Both the position numbers and the translations under genes were made by a program. Of a stretch of 55,000 nt of DNA, positions 1 to 11,584 are shown piece after piece. The notes under the pieces were generated by a model. It was not told where the DNA came from, made no database searches, and saw only the letters and a list, made by a program, of their open reading frames with translations. How positions within the stretch are numbered: position 1 is the stretch's first letter; each line of letters begins with the position of its first letter. The DNA comes from Heyndrickxia sporothermodurans (GTDB taxonomy: Bacteria > Bacillota > Bacilli > Bacillales > Bacillaceae_C), in contig CP066701.1 in NCBI GenBank assembly GCA_016756695.1, forward strand, positions 1,505,001 through 1,560,000. The letters run 5' to 3'.

Positions 1-2
1 TT

Positions 3-707
3 TCTATAAGTAAGGTAGAGTATTATTATTCAGTGTTACAATCAAGTAGTCCGTCATATCCAATTATGGCAACGTTAGATATTGCGCGCCATTTTATTGC
101 CAACTTTAATGAAGAAGATATAAATTATACTCTTAGTCAAAGGAATTCCTTTGTCACCTCTTTATGTAAATTGGAAGGGGTAGAAGTGGTAAATAGGAAT
201 ATGAAACAAGATCCACTAAAATTAATTGTTAGGTACAAAGGCTATTCGGGATATATGCTTCAACGAATGTTGGAAGAGGAAAACATATATATAGAGATGG
301 CTGATCCTTACCAAGTAGTATTCATTCTTCCATTACTTAAAAAGAATATGGTGTATTCATATAGTGATGCACTGATAAAAATAAAAAGGGTCTTTGAAAA
401 ATATAAACCGAAATCAAATTCGTTAAAAGGAATAGTCGTAGAATCGGATGATAAAATAAGTAGTTTGTCACTTCTTTACGAAGAAATGGAAGATCGAAGT
501 ATAGAATGGGTTCCATTTAGGTATGCCGAGAATCGTATAGCAGCTAAAATGATTATTCCTTATCCGCCTGGAATTCCAACAATATTACCTGGGGAAGTAA
601 TTACTGAGGAAAAGATCAGGTTAATTAAGAAATATATTGAGATGCATGCAAAGTTTCAAGGAGAAACCAGCCGATTATTGAATGGGGAAATTGCAGTTTA
701 TATATAG
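3..707 (+). CDS. yaaO: YaaO-like Orn/Lys/Arg decarboxylase family protein, C-terminal part (5' end outside window)
   Basis: The frame is open from the window edge, so only about the last 234 residues of a roughly 480-residue protein are present. The segment LQSSSPSY followed by MATLD is the conserved stretch after the PLP-binding region in group III (aspartate-aminotransferase-fold) Orn/Lys/Arg decarboxylases. The C-terminal domain carries the family motif YPPGIPTILPGE. The active-site lysine lies upstream and cannot be checked. Position directly before tmk matches yaaO of B. subtilis. The substrate is not known from sequence, and the family includes arginine and lysine decarboxylases. Confidence 0.85.
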   Translation, partial: SISKVEYYYSVLQSSSPSYPIMATLDIARHFIANFNEEDINYTLSQRNSFVTSLCKLEGVEVVNRNMKQDPLKLIVRYKGYSGYMLQRMLEEENIYIEMADPYQVVFILPLLKKNMVYSYSDALIKIKRVFEKYKPKSNSLKGIVVESDDKISSLSLLYEEMEDRSIEWVPFRYAENRIAAKMIIPYPPGIPTILPGEVITEEKIRLIKKYIEMHAKFQGETSRLLNGEIAVYI

Positions 708-780
708 TAGTGTATTAAATAAAATTCAGAGATGTTGTATACTATACGACAGAACGTAGACGGAATTACCGGAGGTTATT

Positions 781-1410
781 ATGAGTGGATTATTTATTAC
801 TATAGAAGGTCCAGAAGGGGCTGGAAAGACAACCGTTTTGAATAAATTAGGTAATGAATTAGAACAGCGAGGATTAAATATTGTTATGACTCGTGAACCT
901 GGTGGAATACGAATCGCTGAGCAAATACGTAAAGTGATTTTAGATAAAAGTAATACCGAGATGGATGCCCGGACAGAGGCTTTATTGTATGCAGCGGCAC
1001 GAAGACAACATTTAATTGAAAAAGTCATACCTGCGTTAAATCAAGGAGCAATTGTGCTTTGTGATCGATTTATTGATAGTTCATTAGCATATCAAGGTGT
1101 AGGAAGAGAGCTTGGAATTGAAGAAGTATTTTCTATTAATAAGTTTGCTATCCAAGATGTTATGCCGGATTTAACCATATATTTCGATATAGATGTTGAG
1201 CTAGGACTTAAACGAATTGAAGAAAATAAGGGGAGAGAAGTAAATCGCCTAGATTTAGAAAAAATGGACTTTCATATGAATGTTCGTAATGGGTTTAGAA
1301 AATTACTAGATTTATTTCCTCATCGAATTTATGAGGTTGATGCGAGTAAACCTTTAGAAAGTGTTTATCAAGAAGTAAAAAGTAAAGTAGAACAATTAAT
1401 TTATAAATAA
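781..1410 (+). CDS. tmk: Thymidylate kinase
   Basis: Phosphorylates dTMP to dTDP with ATP in the cytosol, on the route to dTTP. The 209-residue length is normal for the family. The P-loop GPEGAGKT lies at residues 10-17, and the [12 protein letters not shown] motif, with its DR pair near residues 95-96, binds dTMP. A TREPGG segment is near residue 38. The ATG start follows a strong ribosome-binding site (GGAGG) seven bases upstream. It lies between yaaO and darA as in B. subtilis, and a terminator follows. Confidence 0.97.
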   Translation: MSGLFITIEGPEGAGKTTVLNKLGNELEQRGLNIVMTREPGGIRIAEQIRKVILDKSNTEMDARTEALLYAAARRQHLIEKVIPALNQGAIVLCDRFIDSSLAYQGVGRELGIEEVFSINKFAIQDVMPDLTIYFDIDVELGLKRIEENKGREVNRLDLEKMDFHMNVRNGFRKLLDLFPHRIYEVDASKPLESVYQEVKSKVEQLIYK

Positions 1411-1433
1411 AAAGGCGATGGTTTAAATTACTT

Positions 1434-1896
<463 letters not shown>

Positions 1897-2005
1897 TCCA
1901 TGGTTATGTAATAAAAAAAGAGAAATCGTCTCTTGATATTTTAGATAAAGTCGGGGAAATCAAAGGACTAATATTAAATATATACACGTAAGAGAGTGAT
2001 GGAAT

Positions 2006-3013
2006 TTGTTTTCGACTTGGGATGAGCTTGAGAAGGTTCAACCATTAGCGGCTAAAACGCTCAAAAATAGTTTACTAAAAAATCGGGTGGCACATGCATA
2101 TTTATTTGAAGGTGAATCCGGGTTAGGAAAAAAGGAAGTAAGTTTATTATTTGCTAAAAGTTTATTTTGTCTTGAAATAATTGATGGAACGAATCCTTGC
2201 GAACAATGTAGCAACTGCAGACGAATAAACAGTCTTTCACACCCGGACGTTCACTTTCTTGAGCCTGATGGACAATCGATAAAAAAAGAACAAATTAAAG
2301 CATTGCAACAAGAATTTAGTAAATCTGGGGTTGAATCAAAGAAAAAACTATATACGATCGTTCATGCGAATAAAATGACAGTCAATGCTGCTAATAGTTT
2401 ATTGAAATTTTTAGAAGAACCTAATGCTCAAACGACAGCTATATTAATAACTGAACAAATACAACAAATTATTCCCACTATTCTTTCAAGATGCCAGGTT
2501 GTTTCTTTTAAACCGTATTCATTTAATGAATTACAAGAAAAACTGATCTTAGATGGTATTTCCCCTACTCAAGCACCATTATTAGCCAATCTCACCAATG
2601 ATCCTCTAGAAGCAAATAGGCTAAATAATGATGATTGGTTTGCACAAGCTCGAAAAATAGTGTTAAAATTATATGAGGTTCTAGGTAAAGGCTCCTTATT
2701 TGCAATGGTTGAATTACAAGAGGACTGGTATAATCATTTTAAGGAAAAAAATCAGCTAGATCTTGGCTTAGACTTATTGTTGTTTATTTATAAAGATCTA
2801 CTTTCGATACAGATAGGGAAAAACATTCAATTAATATATCCGGAGCGGAAAGCCCAGTTTGAAAGGGATGTGATTCACCTTTCTCCGGTGATCCTTGCGA
2901 ACAAAATGGCTGCTATTTTAGAGGCAAAACGCAAATTACACGGAAATATGAATCCGCAGTTATTAATGGAACAGCTTGTCTTAAAATTGCAGGGGGGATC
3001 TACCTTTGTTTAA
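2006..3013 (+). CDS. holB: DNA polymerase III delta' subunit
   Basis: Clamp-loader subunit that helps open the beta sliding clamp on primed DNA. The N-terminus has HAYLFEGESGLGKK, a degenerate P-loop region. A four-cysteine zinc cluster (C..C..C..C within residues 53-69) follows. The motif LLKFLEEPN and the sensor segment ILSRCQ are characteristic. At 335 residues it matches HolB. TTG at 2006 is the likely start, behind a GAGAGTGATGG stretch. Its 3' end overlaps ricT by 8 bases, implying coupled translation. Confidence 0.93.
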   Translation: MFSTWDELEKVQPLAAKTLKNSLLKNRVAHAYLFEGESGLGKKEVSLLFAKSLFCLEIIDGTNPCEQCSNCRRINSLSHPDVHFLEPDGQSIKKEQIKALQQEFSKSGVESKKKLYTIVHANKMTVNAANSLLKFLEEPNAQTTAILITEQIQQIIPTILSRCQVVSFKPYSFNELQEKLILDGISPTQAPLLANLTNDPLEANRLNNDDWFAQARKIVLKLYEVLGKGSLFAMVELQEDWYNHFKEKNQLDLGLDLLLFIYKDLLSIQIGKNIQLIYPERKAQFERDVIHLSPVILANKMAAILEAKRKLHGNMNPQLLMEQLVLKLQGGSTFV

Positions 3014-3827
3014 TGTAGTAGGAGTTAGATTTAAAAAAGCCGGAAAGGTATATTACTTTGATCCCGGAGATCTCTCAATTCAAAAAAATGACTCTGTTAT
3101 AGTTGAAACAGTAAGAGGTGTAGAATTCGGAAAAGTAGTTACAAATCGTAAAACTGTTGAAGAGAATGATGTAGTTCTACCTTTAAAAAAAGTCATTCGG
3201 ATTGCTGATCAAAAGGATCATTTAATTGTTGATGAAAATAAAGATGCAGCAAATGAAGCGTACCGGGTTTGCTGTGAAAAAATTATTGAACATCAACTTG
3301 ATATGAAATTAGTCGATGTAGAGTATACATTTGATCGTAATAAAGTTATTTTTTATTTTACAGCAGATGGCCGTGTGGATTTCCGCGAGCTTGTAAAAGA
3401 CTTAGCATCAATTTTTCGTACGAGAATTGAATTGCGTCAAATTGGTGTAAGGGACGAGGCCAAAATGCTAGGTGGAATAGGACCTTGTGGACGTATGTTA
3501 TGTTGTTCCACTTTTTTAGGTGATTTTGAGCCAGTATCTATTAAAATGGCAAAGGATCAAAATCTTTCGTTAAACCCAACTAAAATATCCGGTCTCTGTG
3601 GCAGACTTATGTGTTGCTTGAAGTATGAAAATGATGAATATGAATCTGCAAAGGAGATTCTACCTGATGTAGGGGAAACAGTTGAAACTCCTTTAGGATT
3701 AGGAAAAGTGGTTGGACTAAATATTTTAGAACGGATTTTGCAGGTTCAATTAGATGAGCGGGTTCTAGAATTTACAATGGATGAATTACTTAGTAAAGAT
3801 ACCGTATCGATCCAAGCCACTGAGTAG
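3006..3827 (+). CDS. ricT: RicT (YaaT), PSP1-domain protein of the Ric complex
   Basis: In B. subtilis RicT works with RicA and RicF as an Fe-S cluster-bearing complex that aids RNase Y mRNA processing and Spo0A phosphorylation. The protein has the PSP1 fold and the cysteine-rich motifs GPCGRMLCC and [13 protein letters not shown] (about residues 158-200), which supply cluster ligands. The TTG start ([12 protein letters not shown]) matches the usual N-terminus and sits behind GGGGGGAT, overlapping the holB stop. The other Ric genes are not in this window. Confidence 0.93.
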   Translation: MFNVVGVRFKKAGKVYYFDPGDLSIQKNDSVIVETVRGVEFGKVVTNRKTVEENDVVLPLKKVIRIADQKDHLIVDENKDAANEAYRVCCEKIIEHQLDMKLVDVEYTFDRNKVIFYFTADGRVDFRELVKDLASIFRTRIELRQIGVRDEAKMLGGIGPCGRMLCCSTFLGDFEPVSIKMAKDQNLSLNPTKISGLCGRLMCCLKYENDEYESAKEILPDVGETVETPLGLGKVVGLNILERILQVQLDERVLEFTMDELLSKDTVSIQATE

Positions 3828-3838
3828 AGGTGTCGTTT

Positions 3839-4216
3839 ATGGATAAAAAAGAGTTCTTCGATTCAGTCAGTAATATGGAAGTTCAAATTGGGAACTTATA
3901 TCAGCAGTTAGGTGAATTGAAGAAAAATTTAGCGGAAATGATTGAAGAAAACAATTCACTAAAAATAGAAAATGAGCATTTGCGTCGCCGACTGGATAAT
4001 GGAGAATATGCCATAAATCAAGAAGGCACCTCGCAACAAGGTGATGGAAAAGGACATTTAGCTATTTCCAATCATAAAGAACTTGATATTGGTGAAGGTT
4101 ATGATAACTTAGCTAGACTATATCAAGAAGGATTCCATATTTGCAATGTTCACTTTGGTAGCCCGAGAAAAGATGAGGATTGTTTGTTTTGTCTATCATT
4201 TTTAAATAAAAAGTAA
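3839..4216 (+). CDS. yabA: Replication initiation control protein YabA
   Basis: Negative regulator of DnaA that bridges DnaA and the DnaN clamp. Residues 1-60 form a heptad-rich leucine zipper (tetramerising coiled coil). After a variable linker, the C-terminus has the zinc motif H-I-C...C-L-F-C ([10 protein letters not shown] and DCLFC). The ATG at 3839 (MDKKEFFDS) is chosen over an in-frame GTG three codons earlier, because that GTG is part of the AGAGGTG ribosome-binding site. At 125 residues it is close to the usual 119. Confidence 0.94.
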   Translation: MDKKEFFDSVSNMEVQIGNLYQQLGELKKNLAEMIEENNSLKIENEHLRRRLDNGEYAINQEGTSQQGDGKGHLAISNHKELDIGEGYDNLARLYQEGFHICNVHFGSPRKDEDCLFCLSFLNKK

Positions 4217-4285
4217 TGTATCGAATGAAGATCGCAAATTATTTAGGAAAATATATGCTTACAAGAAAATGAAAGTTAAATGAGT

Positions 4286-4318
4286 AGCCTTCCTTAATAA
4301 TGGGAAGGCTTCTTTAAT
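4286..4318 (+). terminator. Weak intrinsic terminator after yabA
   Basis: AGCCTTCC pairs with GGAAGGCT at 4303-4310 across a 9-base loop, followed by a short T-containing tail. It lies between yabA and yabB. Confidence 0.55.
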
Positions 4319-4347
4319 GTCTATTTAATGTCATGGAGGAAAGAATA

Positions 4348-5121
4348 ATGGTTATGCTTAAAGATGATGAGCGACTTGATTATTTACTTGCGGAAAATCT
4401 AAGAATTATTCAAAGTCCTTCCGTGTTCTCTTTTTCATTAGATGCGGTCCTATTGGCAAATTTCGCCTACTTGCCAATTCAAAAGGGAAATATTATAGAC
4501 TTATGCTCGGGGAATGGGGTCATTCCGTTGTTAATTAGCAATCGGACAAAGGCGTCTATTAAAGGGATAGAAATTCAAGAGCGACTTTATGATATGGCAA
4601 TACGCAGCATTGAATTTAATCAGTTAGGTGAGCAAATACAAATGATTCATGGTGATATTAAACAGATGCCCGAAAAGTTCGGACAAGCAAAATTTGATGT
4701 TGTAACATGTAATCCTCCCTATTTTTCAACGCCGCCAAAAGGTGAAAAAAACAGTAATGAACATTTAGCAATTGCTAGACATGAGATTTTATGCACACTA
4801 GAGGACGCTATTATGGTAAGCAGCAAATTATTACGACAAGGTGGAAAGGCTGCATTTGTCCATAGGCCCGGCAGATTATTAGACATTCTCACACTCATGA
4901 GAAAACACCGCATAGAGCCGAAACGTCTAAGATTCGTATATCCAAAACGAGGGAAGGAAGCTAATACAATACTTGTTGAAGGAATTAAAGACGGAAATAT
5001 TGATTTAAAGGTTTTACCTCCATTGTATATTTATAACGAGGATAATCAATATACAAATGAGGTAAAGGAAATACTATTTGGGAAGGAGGAAGAAAATGCA
5101 AATTCAAAAAAGCTTCCATGA
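4348..5121 (+). CDS. yabB: YabB, tRNA1(Val) adenine-N6-methyltransferase-like SAM enzyme
   Basis: Class I SAM-dependent methyltransferase related to TrmN6, which methylates A37 of tRNA1(Val) in E. coli. The exact substrate here is inferred. Motif I is [14 protein letters not shown]. The N6-adenine catalytic motif NPPY (CNPPYFS) is near residue 125. [11 protein letters not shown] near the N-terminus is also typical. An ATG lies five codons upstream, but the GGAGG ribosome-binding site falls within those codons, so 4348 is preferred. The 3' end overlaps rsmI by 26 bases. The small GIY-YIG gene yazA found next to it in B. subtilis is absent. Confidence 0.85.
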   Translation: MVMLKDDERLDYLLAENLRIIQSPSVFSFSLDAVLLANFAYLPIQKGNIIDLCSGNGVIPLLISNRTKASIKGIEIQERLYDMAIRSIEFNQLGEQIQMIHGDIKQMPEKFGQAKFDVVTCNPPYFSTPPKGEKNSNEHLAIARHEILCTLEDAIMVSSKLLRQGGKAAFVHRPGRLLDILTLMRKHRIEPKRLRFVYPKRGKEANTILVEGIKDGNIDLKVLPPLYIYNEDNQYTNEVKEILFGKEEENANSKKLP

Positions 5122-5980
5122 TGAAACGAATAAAGGGATTTTGTATTTAGTGCCCACTCCAATTGGAAATCTAGAAGATATGACATTTCGAGCTATTCGC
5201 ATATTAAAGGAAGCTCATATTATCGCTGCAGAAGATACAAGAAATACTAAGAAGTTATGCAACTACTTTGAAATTGAAACCCCTATTTTAAGTTATCACG
5301 AACATAATAAGGAAACGAGTTCGAAACAAATATTGTCACGTCTACTTTCAGGGGAAAAGGTTGCTCTTGTGAGTGATGCAGGAATGCCGTCTATATCTGA
5401 TCCTGGCTATGAATTAGTTGTCGCTTCGTTGGAGAAAGAGATTACTGTAGTTCCTTTGCCCGGGGCAAATGCCGCACTAACAGCATTAATTGCCTCCGGA
5501 ATAAACCCACAACCTTTTTATTTTTATGGATTTTTATCAAGAAATAAAAAAGTGAGAAGAACTGAATTAGAAATATTGAACCAACAAACATCGACATTTA
5601 TTTTATATGAAGCCCCCCATCGATTAAAGGAAACGTTAAAAGCAATGTCCGCTGTTCTTGGTAATCGGAATATCGTTCTTTGCCGTGAATTAACGAAAAA
5701 GTTTGAGGAGTTTTTGCGTGGTACAATTGAAGAGGTCATTGAATGGTATGAGAGTAATGAAGTAAGGGGAGAATTTTGTATCATTGTTGAAGGGGGATCA
5801 ACACCAATTGAAGAATCAGAATCATTGTGGTGGGAAACGTTAAATATCGTTGATCATGTAGAGCATTACATAACTCAAAGGAGTTTTACCTCTAAAGAAG
5901 CAATAAAGCAGGTAGCGAAAGACCGGGATATACCAAAAAGGGAAGTATATCAAAAATACCACCGTGAGGAAGTTAAATAG
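5096..5980 (+). CDS. rsmI: 16S rRNA (cytidine-1402-2'-O)-methyltransferase
   Basis: Methylates the 2'-hydroxyl of C1402 in the 16S rRNA decoding centre using SAM. Tetrapyrrole-methylase fold with [13 protein letters not shown] near the N-terminus, then [22 protein letters not shown] and [16 protein letters not shown], all typical of RsmI (YabC). The ATG at 5096 has a strong AAGGAGGAAG ribosome-binding site and overlaps the end of yabB, indicating one operon. Its 294 residues match the family. A long hairpin shared with convergent abrB follows. Confidence 0.95.
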   Translation: MQIQKSFHDETNKGILYLVPTPIGNLEDMTFRAIRILKEAHIIAAEDTRNTKKLCNYFEIETPILSYHEHNKETSSKQILSRLLSGEKVALVSDAGMPSISDPGYELVVASLEKEITVVPLPGANAALTALIASGINPQPFYFYGFLSRNKKVRRTELEILNQQTSTFILYEAPHRLKETLKAMSAVLGNRNIVLCRELTKKFEEFLRGTIEEVIEWYESNEVRGEFCIIVEGGSTPIEESESLWWETLNIVDHVEHYITQRSFTSKEAIKQVAKDRDIPKREVYQKYHREEVK

Positions 5981-5986
5981 GTATAT

Positions 5987-6028
5987 AATAAAACAGGCAT
6001 TCTATCTTGGTAGAATGCCTGTTTTATT
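5987..6028. terminator. Bidirectional terminator between rsmI and abrB
   Basis: A perfect 18-bp stem (5987-6004 with 6011-6028) has a 6-base loop. A-rich and T-rich ends on both strands let it end transcription of both convergent genes. Confidence 0.92.
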
Positions 6029-6029
6029 A

Positions 6030-6308
6030 TTATTTGTTGAATGCATTTTGAATTTCTTTAACTAGTTGTTCAGCACCTTCACGGCTAAGAACGAGTTTTC
6101 CACCAGCAAATTGAACATTATCATCAGAAACGTCACCGGTAATATGACATGTCATGCTAGGTTTATATTTTTTCAAGATAATTTTTTCATCATCAACATA
6201 AATTTCTAACGCGTCTTTCTCTGCAATTCCGAGAGTACGTCGTAATTCAATAGGAATAACAACACGACCTAATTCATCAACTTTACGAACAATACCAGTA
6301 GATTTCAT
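6030..6308 (-). CDS. abrB: Transition-state regulator AbrB
   Basis: DNA-binding regulator that represses stationary-phase and sporulation genes during growth. The 92-residue protein begins MKSTGIVRKVDELGRVVIP, the swapped-hairpin AbrB DNA-binding domain, and has the usual C-terminal tetramerisation half. The frame is open 13 codons upstream, but the codon at 6308 follows a GAGAGGAG ribosome-binding site and matches the family N-terminus. It is the only core protein gene on the - strand. Promoter and Spo0A box are described separately. Confidence 0.97.
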   Translation of the reverse strand: MKSTGIVRKVDELGRVVIPIELRRTLGIAEKDALEIYVDDEKIILKKYKPSMTCHITGDVSDDNVQFAGGKLVLSREGAEQLVKEIQNAFNK

Positions 6309-6349
6309 TTTATTTCTCCTCTCATTTTTCAAAGTATCTGTCGTCATTT

Positions 6350-6356
6350 TTCGACA
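6350..6356 (-). promoter_or_regulatory. Spo0A box in the abrB leader
   Basis: TGTCGAA on the - strand is an exact 0A box, about 15-21 bases past the predicted transcription start, with a weaker TGACGAC copy adjacent. In B. subtilis phosphorylated Spo0A represses abrB from sites in this position. Confidence 0.7.
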
Positions 6357-6377
6357 TATTTTTTTATCGCTGAATCT

Positions 6378-6406
6378 ATCATACCAACGATTCCCAAAAT
6401 CGTCAA
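6378..6406 (-). promoter_or_regulatory. SigmaA promoter of abrB
   Basis: On the - strand TTGACG (6401-6406), a 17-bp spacer and TATGAT (6378-6383) form a good sigmaA promoter. The IS66 element starts 130 bases further upstream, so the promoter is intact. Confidence 0.75.
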
Positions 6407-6623
6407 TAATTATTTTTAATTAAAAATAAATTTGTAAAACTTGTAAAATCGTTGATATATATAGTTTTAGAGCAATATTTATATAAAATCTTAATAGTTT
6501 TTAAGTAAAAAAAATCAATAAATTTACAAATTTAAAACGTAAGAGTCAAATAGAATACACCTATTAACATATATAGTACCTGTGAGATAATCTCTTCAAA
6601 TCAAAGTTTGAGGAGGTTTTTTT

Positions 6624-6947
6624 ATGTCCCAAAGAAATAATCCAGAATTGCGTAAGGAATGGGAGCGTAGGATCGCTCTTTTCAAAGCGAGTGGCCTCAC
6701 CCAATCCAAATGGTGTGAAATCAATGAAATAAGTATTCATCAGTTAAAGTATTGGCTTTATAAAGCCGATAATTTCTATTCAACCCAAGATTCTAACAGC
6801 AAGTGGATTCCGGTTACATTAGAAGAATCTGAGCAACAGAATGAAACATTACATATAAATGTTGGTTCAGCATCCATCGTGGTTAAACCTGGCTTTAATC
6901 CAACACTACTGGCGGAAGTAGTTAAGGCATTGAAATCAGTATGCTAA
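6624..6947 (+). CDS. tnpA: IS66 accessory protein TnpA
   Basis: The 107-residue first gene of the IS66 element. The N-terminal half (RKEWERRIALFKASGLTQSKWCEINEIS) is the helix-turn-helix-like part typical of IS66 TnpA. The C-terminus has INVGSASIVVKPGFN followed by the conserved tail [13 protein letters not shown]. The ATG follows GAGGAGG. The gene overlaps tnpB by 7 bases. Its biochemical role is not well established, though it is required for efficient IS66 transposition. Confidence 0.9.
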   Translation: MSQRNNPELRKEWERRIALFKASGLTQSKWCEINEISIHQLKYWLYKADNFYSTQDSNSKWIPVTLEESEQQNETLHINVGSASIVVKPGFNPTLLAEVVKALKSVC

Positions 6948-7297
6948 AAGAAGTTACGGTTGATCGTGTCTACCTCGCACAAGGTGTCACAGATTTACGG
7001 AAATCTATCGATGGATTGGCTGCTCTTGTAAAAGAAGAATTCGAGTTAGATCTTTTTTCTTCGAGTTTATTTGTTTTTTGTAACCGGCAGCGAGACAAGT
7101 TGAAAATTCTTCAATGGGATCATAACGGTTTTTGGCTTTATTATCGCCGGCTGGAGAGAGGAAATTTTCATTGGCCATCAGATAATAATTCGGGTCCTCT
7201 GAAAATAAGTCCACGCCAATTAAGGTGGTTATTAGATGGATTATCATTGGAACAAAAACAGGCACACCCTGTTGTAACAGCAAGAACAGTAATTTAA
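6941..7297 (+). CDS. tnpB: IS66 accessory protein TnpB (IS66 Orf2)
   Basis: A 118-residue IS66 Orf2 protein. It shows the diagnostic pattern [18 protein letters not shown], then [24 protein letters not shown] and [12 protein letters not shown], ending in the RWLLDGL segment. It overlaps tnpA, consistent with coupled translation. This is not the IS605/TnpB nuclease. Confidence 0.93.
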   Translation: MLKEVTVDRVYLAQGVTDLRKSIDGLAALVKEEFELDLFSSSLFVFCNRQRDKLKILQWDHNGFWLYYRRLERGNFHWPSDNNSGPLKISPRQLRWLLDGLSLEQKQAHPVVTARTVI

Positions 7298-7344
7298 ATA
7301 ATGAAAAATCAGGGAATTTACCTATTTTATCGTATAATATATTT

Positions 7345-8967
7345 ATGAAAAAGACAGCGAATTCAACTACCCCAACCCCTACAATTGAAGAACTCCTGCA
7401 ACGCTTGGAAATGCTGGAGAAACAAAATGCGGAATTAGAGGCGAAGCTAAAAAAGCAGAGCGCGTTAGAGGCCAAATTAAAATGGACTGAAGAACAGCTT
7501 CGCCTTCTGCAGAAAAATAGATTCGGCTTTTCCAGTGAAAAAACCAACCCCGATCAATTGGAACTTTTTAATGAAGTAGAAAATGAAGCTAATCCAGATT
7601 TGCCGGAACCTACTTTGGAATCTATTACTTATCAACGGCGCCGCAAAGTTCGCGGCCAACGTGAACTGATGTTAGAAAACTTGCCTGTGGAGACGATTGA
7701 ATATCGTTTATCCCCTGAAGAGCAGGTTTGTTCGTGTTGCGGTGGAAATCTGCATGAAATGAGTACGCAAGTACGCCAGGAACTAAAATACATTCCTGCG
7801 GAATTGAAAGTTGTTAAACATGTTCAGTCCATTTACTCTTGCCGCCATTGTGAACGTGAAGAAATTGAAACTCCGGTTGTAACAGCACCAATGCCTAAAC
7901 CGGTTCATTCAGGTAGTTTAGCATCTCCTTCTTTAATGGCACATATTATGAATCAAAAATATGTGGATGGGCTGCCATTATACCGGCAAGAAAAGCAATT
8001 TTCCAGATTGGGGGTACCGTTATCACGCCAAACCCTTGCCAATTGGATGATTCACGGGGCCAACCGGTGGTTGAGCCCACTTTATGATCGCATGCATCAA
8101 CTTCTTTTGGAAAAGGATATTTTACATGCGGACGAATCGACCCTGCAGGTACTTCACGAACCCGGTCGGCCAGCCACCTCAAAATCATATCTCTGGCTCT
8201 ACCGTACTGGAAAAGAAGGACCTTCAATCATCCTTTACGATTATCAGGAAACTAGGTCAGGCAAAAATGCCGAGAAATTCCTGTCAGGGTTTAAAGGATA
8301 TTTACAGGTTGATGGATACGCCGGGTACCATAAGGTACCTAATGTAAAACTGGTCGGTTGCATGGCTCATGCTCGACGTAAATTTGATGAGGCTTTAAAA
8401 GTATTGCCTTCTTCAAAGCGTCTGACATCAGGAGTAGCAGCAATGGAAGGTCTCCAATACTGTAACCAACTATATCGCATTGAGCGCGACCTAAAGGAGT
8501 TATCCTCTATGGAACGATACGAAAAACGATTAGAACGCAGCAAGCCAGTCTTGGATGCTTTTTTGTCATGGCTAAAAATACAGAAGCAAAAAGTGTTACC
8601 AAAAAGCGCTTTAGGTCAGGCGATTACCTACTGTCTCAATCAATGGAAGAAATTAGTGGCATTCCTAGAGGATGGACGATTAGAAATTGATAATAATAGA
8701 AGCGAGCGCTCAATAAAGCCCTTTGTTATTGGGAGAAAAAACTTCCTTTTTTCAAATACACCGAAAGGTGCAAGGGCTAGCGCAATCATTTATAGCATTG
8801 TGGAAACAGCAAAGGAAAATGGCCTAAACCCATATTATTACCTTCGCTATTTATTTGAGAAGTTACCTAACATTGATCTGACAGATAAAAATGCCCTGGA
8901 TAAAGTACTGCCTTGGTCAACAACACTTCCAATCGTTTGCATAGATTTTAAAAACTTACCTAAATAA
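7345..8967 (+). CDS. tnpC: IS66 transposase TnpC (DDE)
   Basis: The 540-residue transposase has an N-terminal coiled-coil leucine-zipper region (about 10-60). A zinc-finger domain follows (CSCCGG ... CRHCE). The DDE catalytic domain has DESTLQV for the first Asp, VDGYAGY and [10 protein letters not shown] in the middle, and [21 protein letters not shown] near the third acidic residue. The C-terminal IS66 segment is [21 protein letters not shown]. The frame is open 40 codons upstream into tnpB, but family alignment favours ATG 7345. No convincing ribosome-binding site is seen there. The gene looks intact. Confidence 0.92.
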   Translation: MKKTANSTTPTPTIEELLQRLEMLEKQNAELEAKLKKQSALEAKLKWTEEQLRLLQKNRFGFSSEKTNPDQLELFNEVENEANPDLPEPTLESITYQRRRKVRGQRELMLENLPVETIEYRLSPEEQVCSCCGGNLHEMSTQVRQELKYIPAELKVVKHVQSIYSCRHCEREEIETPVVTAPMPKPVHSGSLASPSLMAHIMNQKYVDGLPLYRQEKQFSRLGVPLSRQTLANWMIHGANRWLSPLYDRMHQLLLEKDILHADESTLQVLHEPGRPATSKSYLWLYRTGKEGPSIILYDYQETRSGKNAEKFLSGFKGYLQVDGYAGYHKVPNVKLVGCMAHARRKFDEALKVLPSSKRLTSGVAAMEGLQYCNQLYRIERDLKELSSMERYEKRLERSKPVLDAFLSWLKIQKQKVLPKSALGQAITYCLNQWKKLVAFLEDGRLEIDNNRSERSIKPFVIGRKNFLFSNTPKGARASAIIYSIVETAKENGLNPYYYLRYLFEKLPNIDLTDKNALDKVLPWSTTLPIVCIDFKNLPK

Positions 8968-9099
8968 TAACTCGATCCCCATCTGGTTGACAGGTGGGGA
9001 TTATTTTACGCTTACTTTAAAACTAATATATAGATAATTCGACAATAGTTTACATTTTCCTTCGTTTGGAACAGGCAATAAGATGAATAGGTAGAAAAG

Positions 9100-9128
9100 T
9101 TGCAGAAAAGCGAAAATTTATGTATATT
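9100..9128 (+). promoter_or_regulatory. Probable metS promoter downstream of the IS66 element
   Basis: TTGCAG (9100-9105), a 17-bp spacer and TATATT (9123-9128) form a plausible sigmaA promoter 85 bases after the element's right end. metS would therefore not have lost its own promoter to the insertion. Confidence 0.5.
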
Positions 9129-9174
9129 TTGAAGGTATAAGAGGTAATGATGTGTTAATAGAGGAAATGAATAG

Positions 9175-11220
<2,046 letters not shown>

Positions 11221-11261
11221 ATGTAATATAAAAACGGCAAGTTTTCCATCAATTTTATTGG

Positions 11262-11327
11262 AAATAACATAGTGATGTTTCACGTGGAACATTTTTCGAC
11301 GGGATCCTCTATGTTATTTTCTTTTTT
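11262..11327 (+). terminator. metS terminator with a parS-bearing loop
   Basis: An 11-bp stem (AAATAACATAG at 11262-11272 with its complement at 11309-11319) is followed by TTCTTTTTTT. The 36-base loop contains the palindromic parS site. Confidence 0.75.
11276..11291. promoter_or_regulatory. parS: parS centromere site (Spo0J/ParB binding)
   Basis: TGTTTCACGTGGAACA; its reverse complement TGTTCCACGTGAAACA fits the B. subtilis consensus TGTTNCACGTGAAACA exactly. ParB (Spo0J) nucleates here to load SMC and organise origin segregation. As I recall, B. subtilis also has a parS site in the metS region near 4 degrees, so the position appears conserved. Confidence 0.93.
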
Positions 11328-11584
11328 TCATTATATTTGAATAAAGTAAATACACTTATAATTAATTGATTAATCAGGAATCATAAGCTCAATTTTATTA
11401 TTCTAAATTTGGTCGATGGCAAGGATATGTCGAAGAATGTATAGATATGTTAGACTATGAAACATCCTTGTTTTTCCAATTTGGAGAGAAAATTTCCCTA
11501 ATGAAATGTAATGTAAATGTTAAAGGAATGCAAAGCTTGTGTAGAGTTTTTAGTATAAAATGAAAATGGAAAAGAGGAAAGATA
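11328..11584 (+). other. Intergenic region metS-tatD with a possible structured leader
   Basis: No gene seen. CAAGGAT (11420-11426) can pair with ATCCTTG (11464-11470), extended by GT/AC past a bulge, and is followed by TTTTT, so an attenuator or terminator is possible. TAGTATAAAATG about 35 bases before tatD could supply a -10. An exact TGTCGAA (11428-11434) may be a chance match to a Spo0A box. Confidence 0.4.

Larger units (their letters stand above)
6539..9015 (+). mobile_element. Complete IS66-family element between abrB and metS
   Basis: A 2477-bp element with imperfect terminal repeats beginning GTAAG (left GTAAGAGTCAAATAG, right reading inward GTAAGCGTAAAATAA). It is flanked by an exact 8-bp target duplication TTTAAAAC (6531-6538 and 9016-9023), the size IS66 elements make. 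It carries the classic tnpA-tnpB-tnpC trio, all open. A hairpin (8975-9001) lies between tnpC and the right end. It is a different IS66 lineage from the copies at 17.9 and 27.6 kb. Confidence 0.95.

Noticed and set aside
7005-7547. 180-codon open frame on the - strand across tnpB/tnpC of the first IS66 element
   Set aside because: Low-complexity Phe/Ser-rich translation opposite well-supported transposase genes; a shadow frame.
11428-11434. Exact TGTCGAA Spo0A box upstream of tatD
   Set aside because: A 7-base site is expected several times by chance in 55 kb, and tatD has no known sporulation control.
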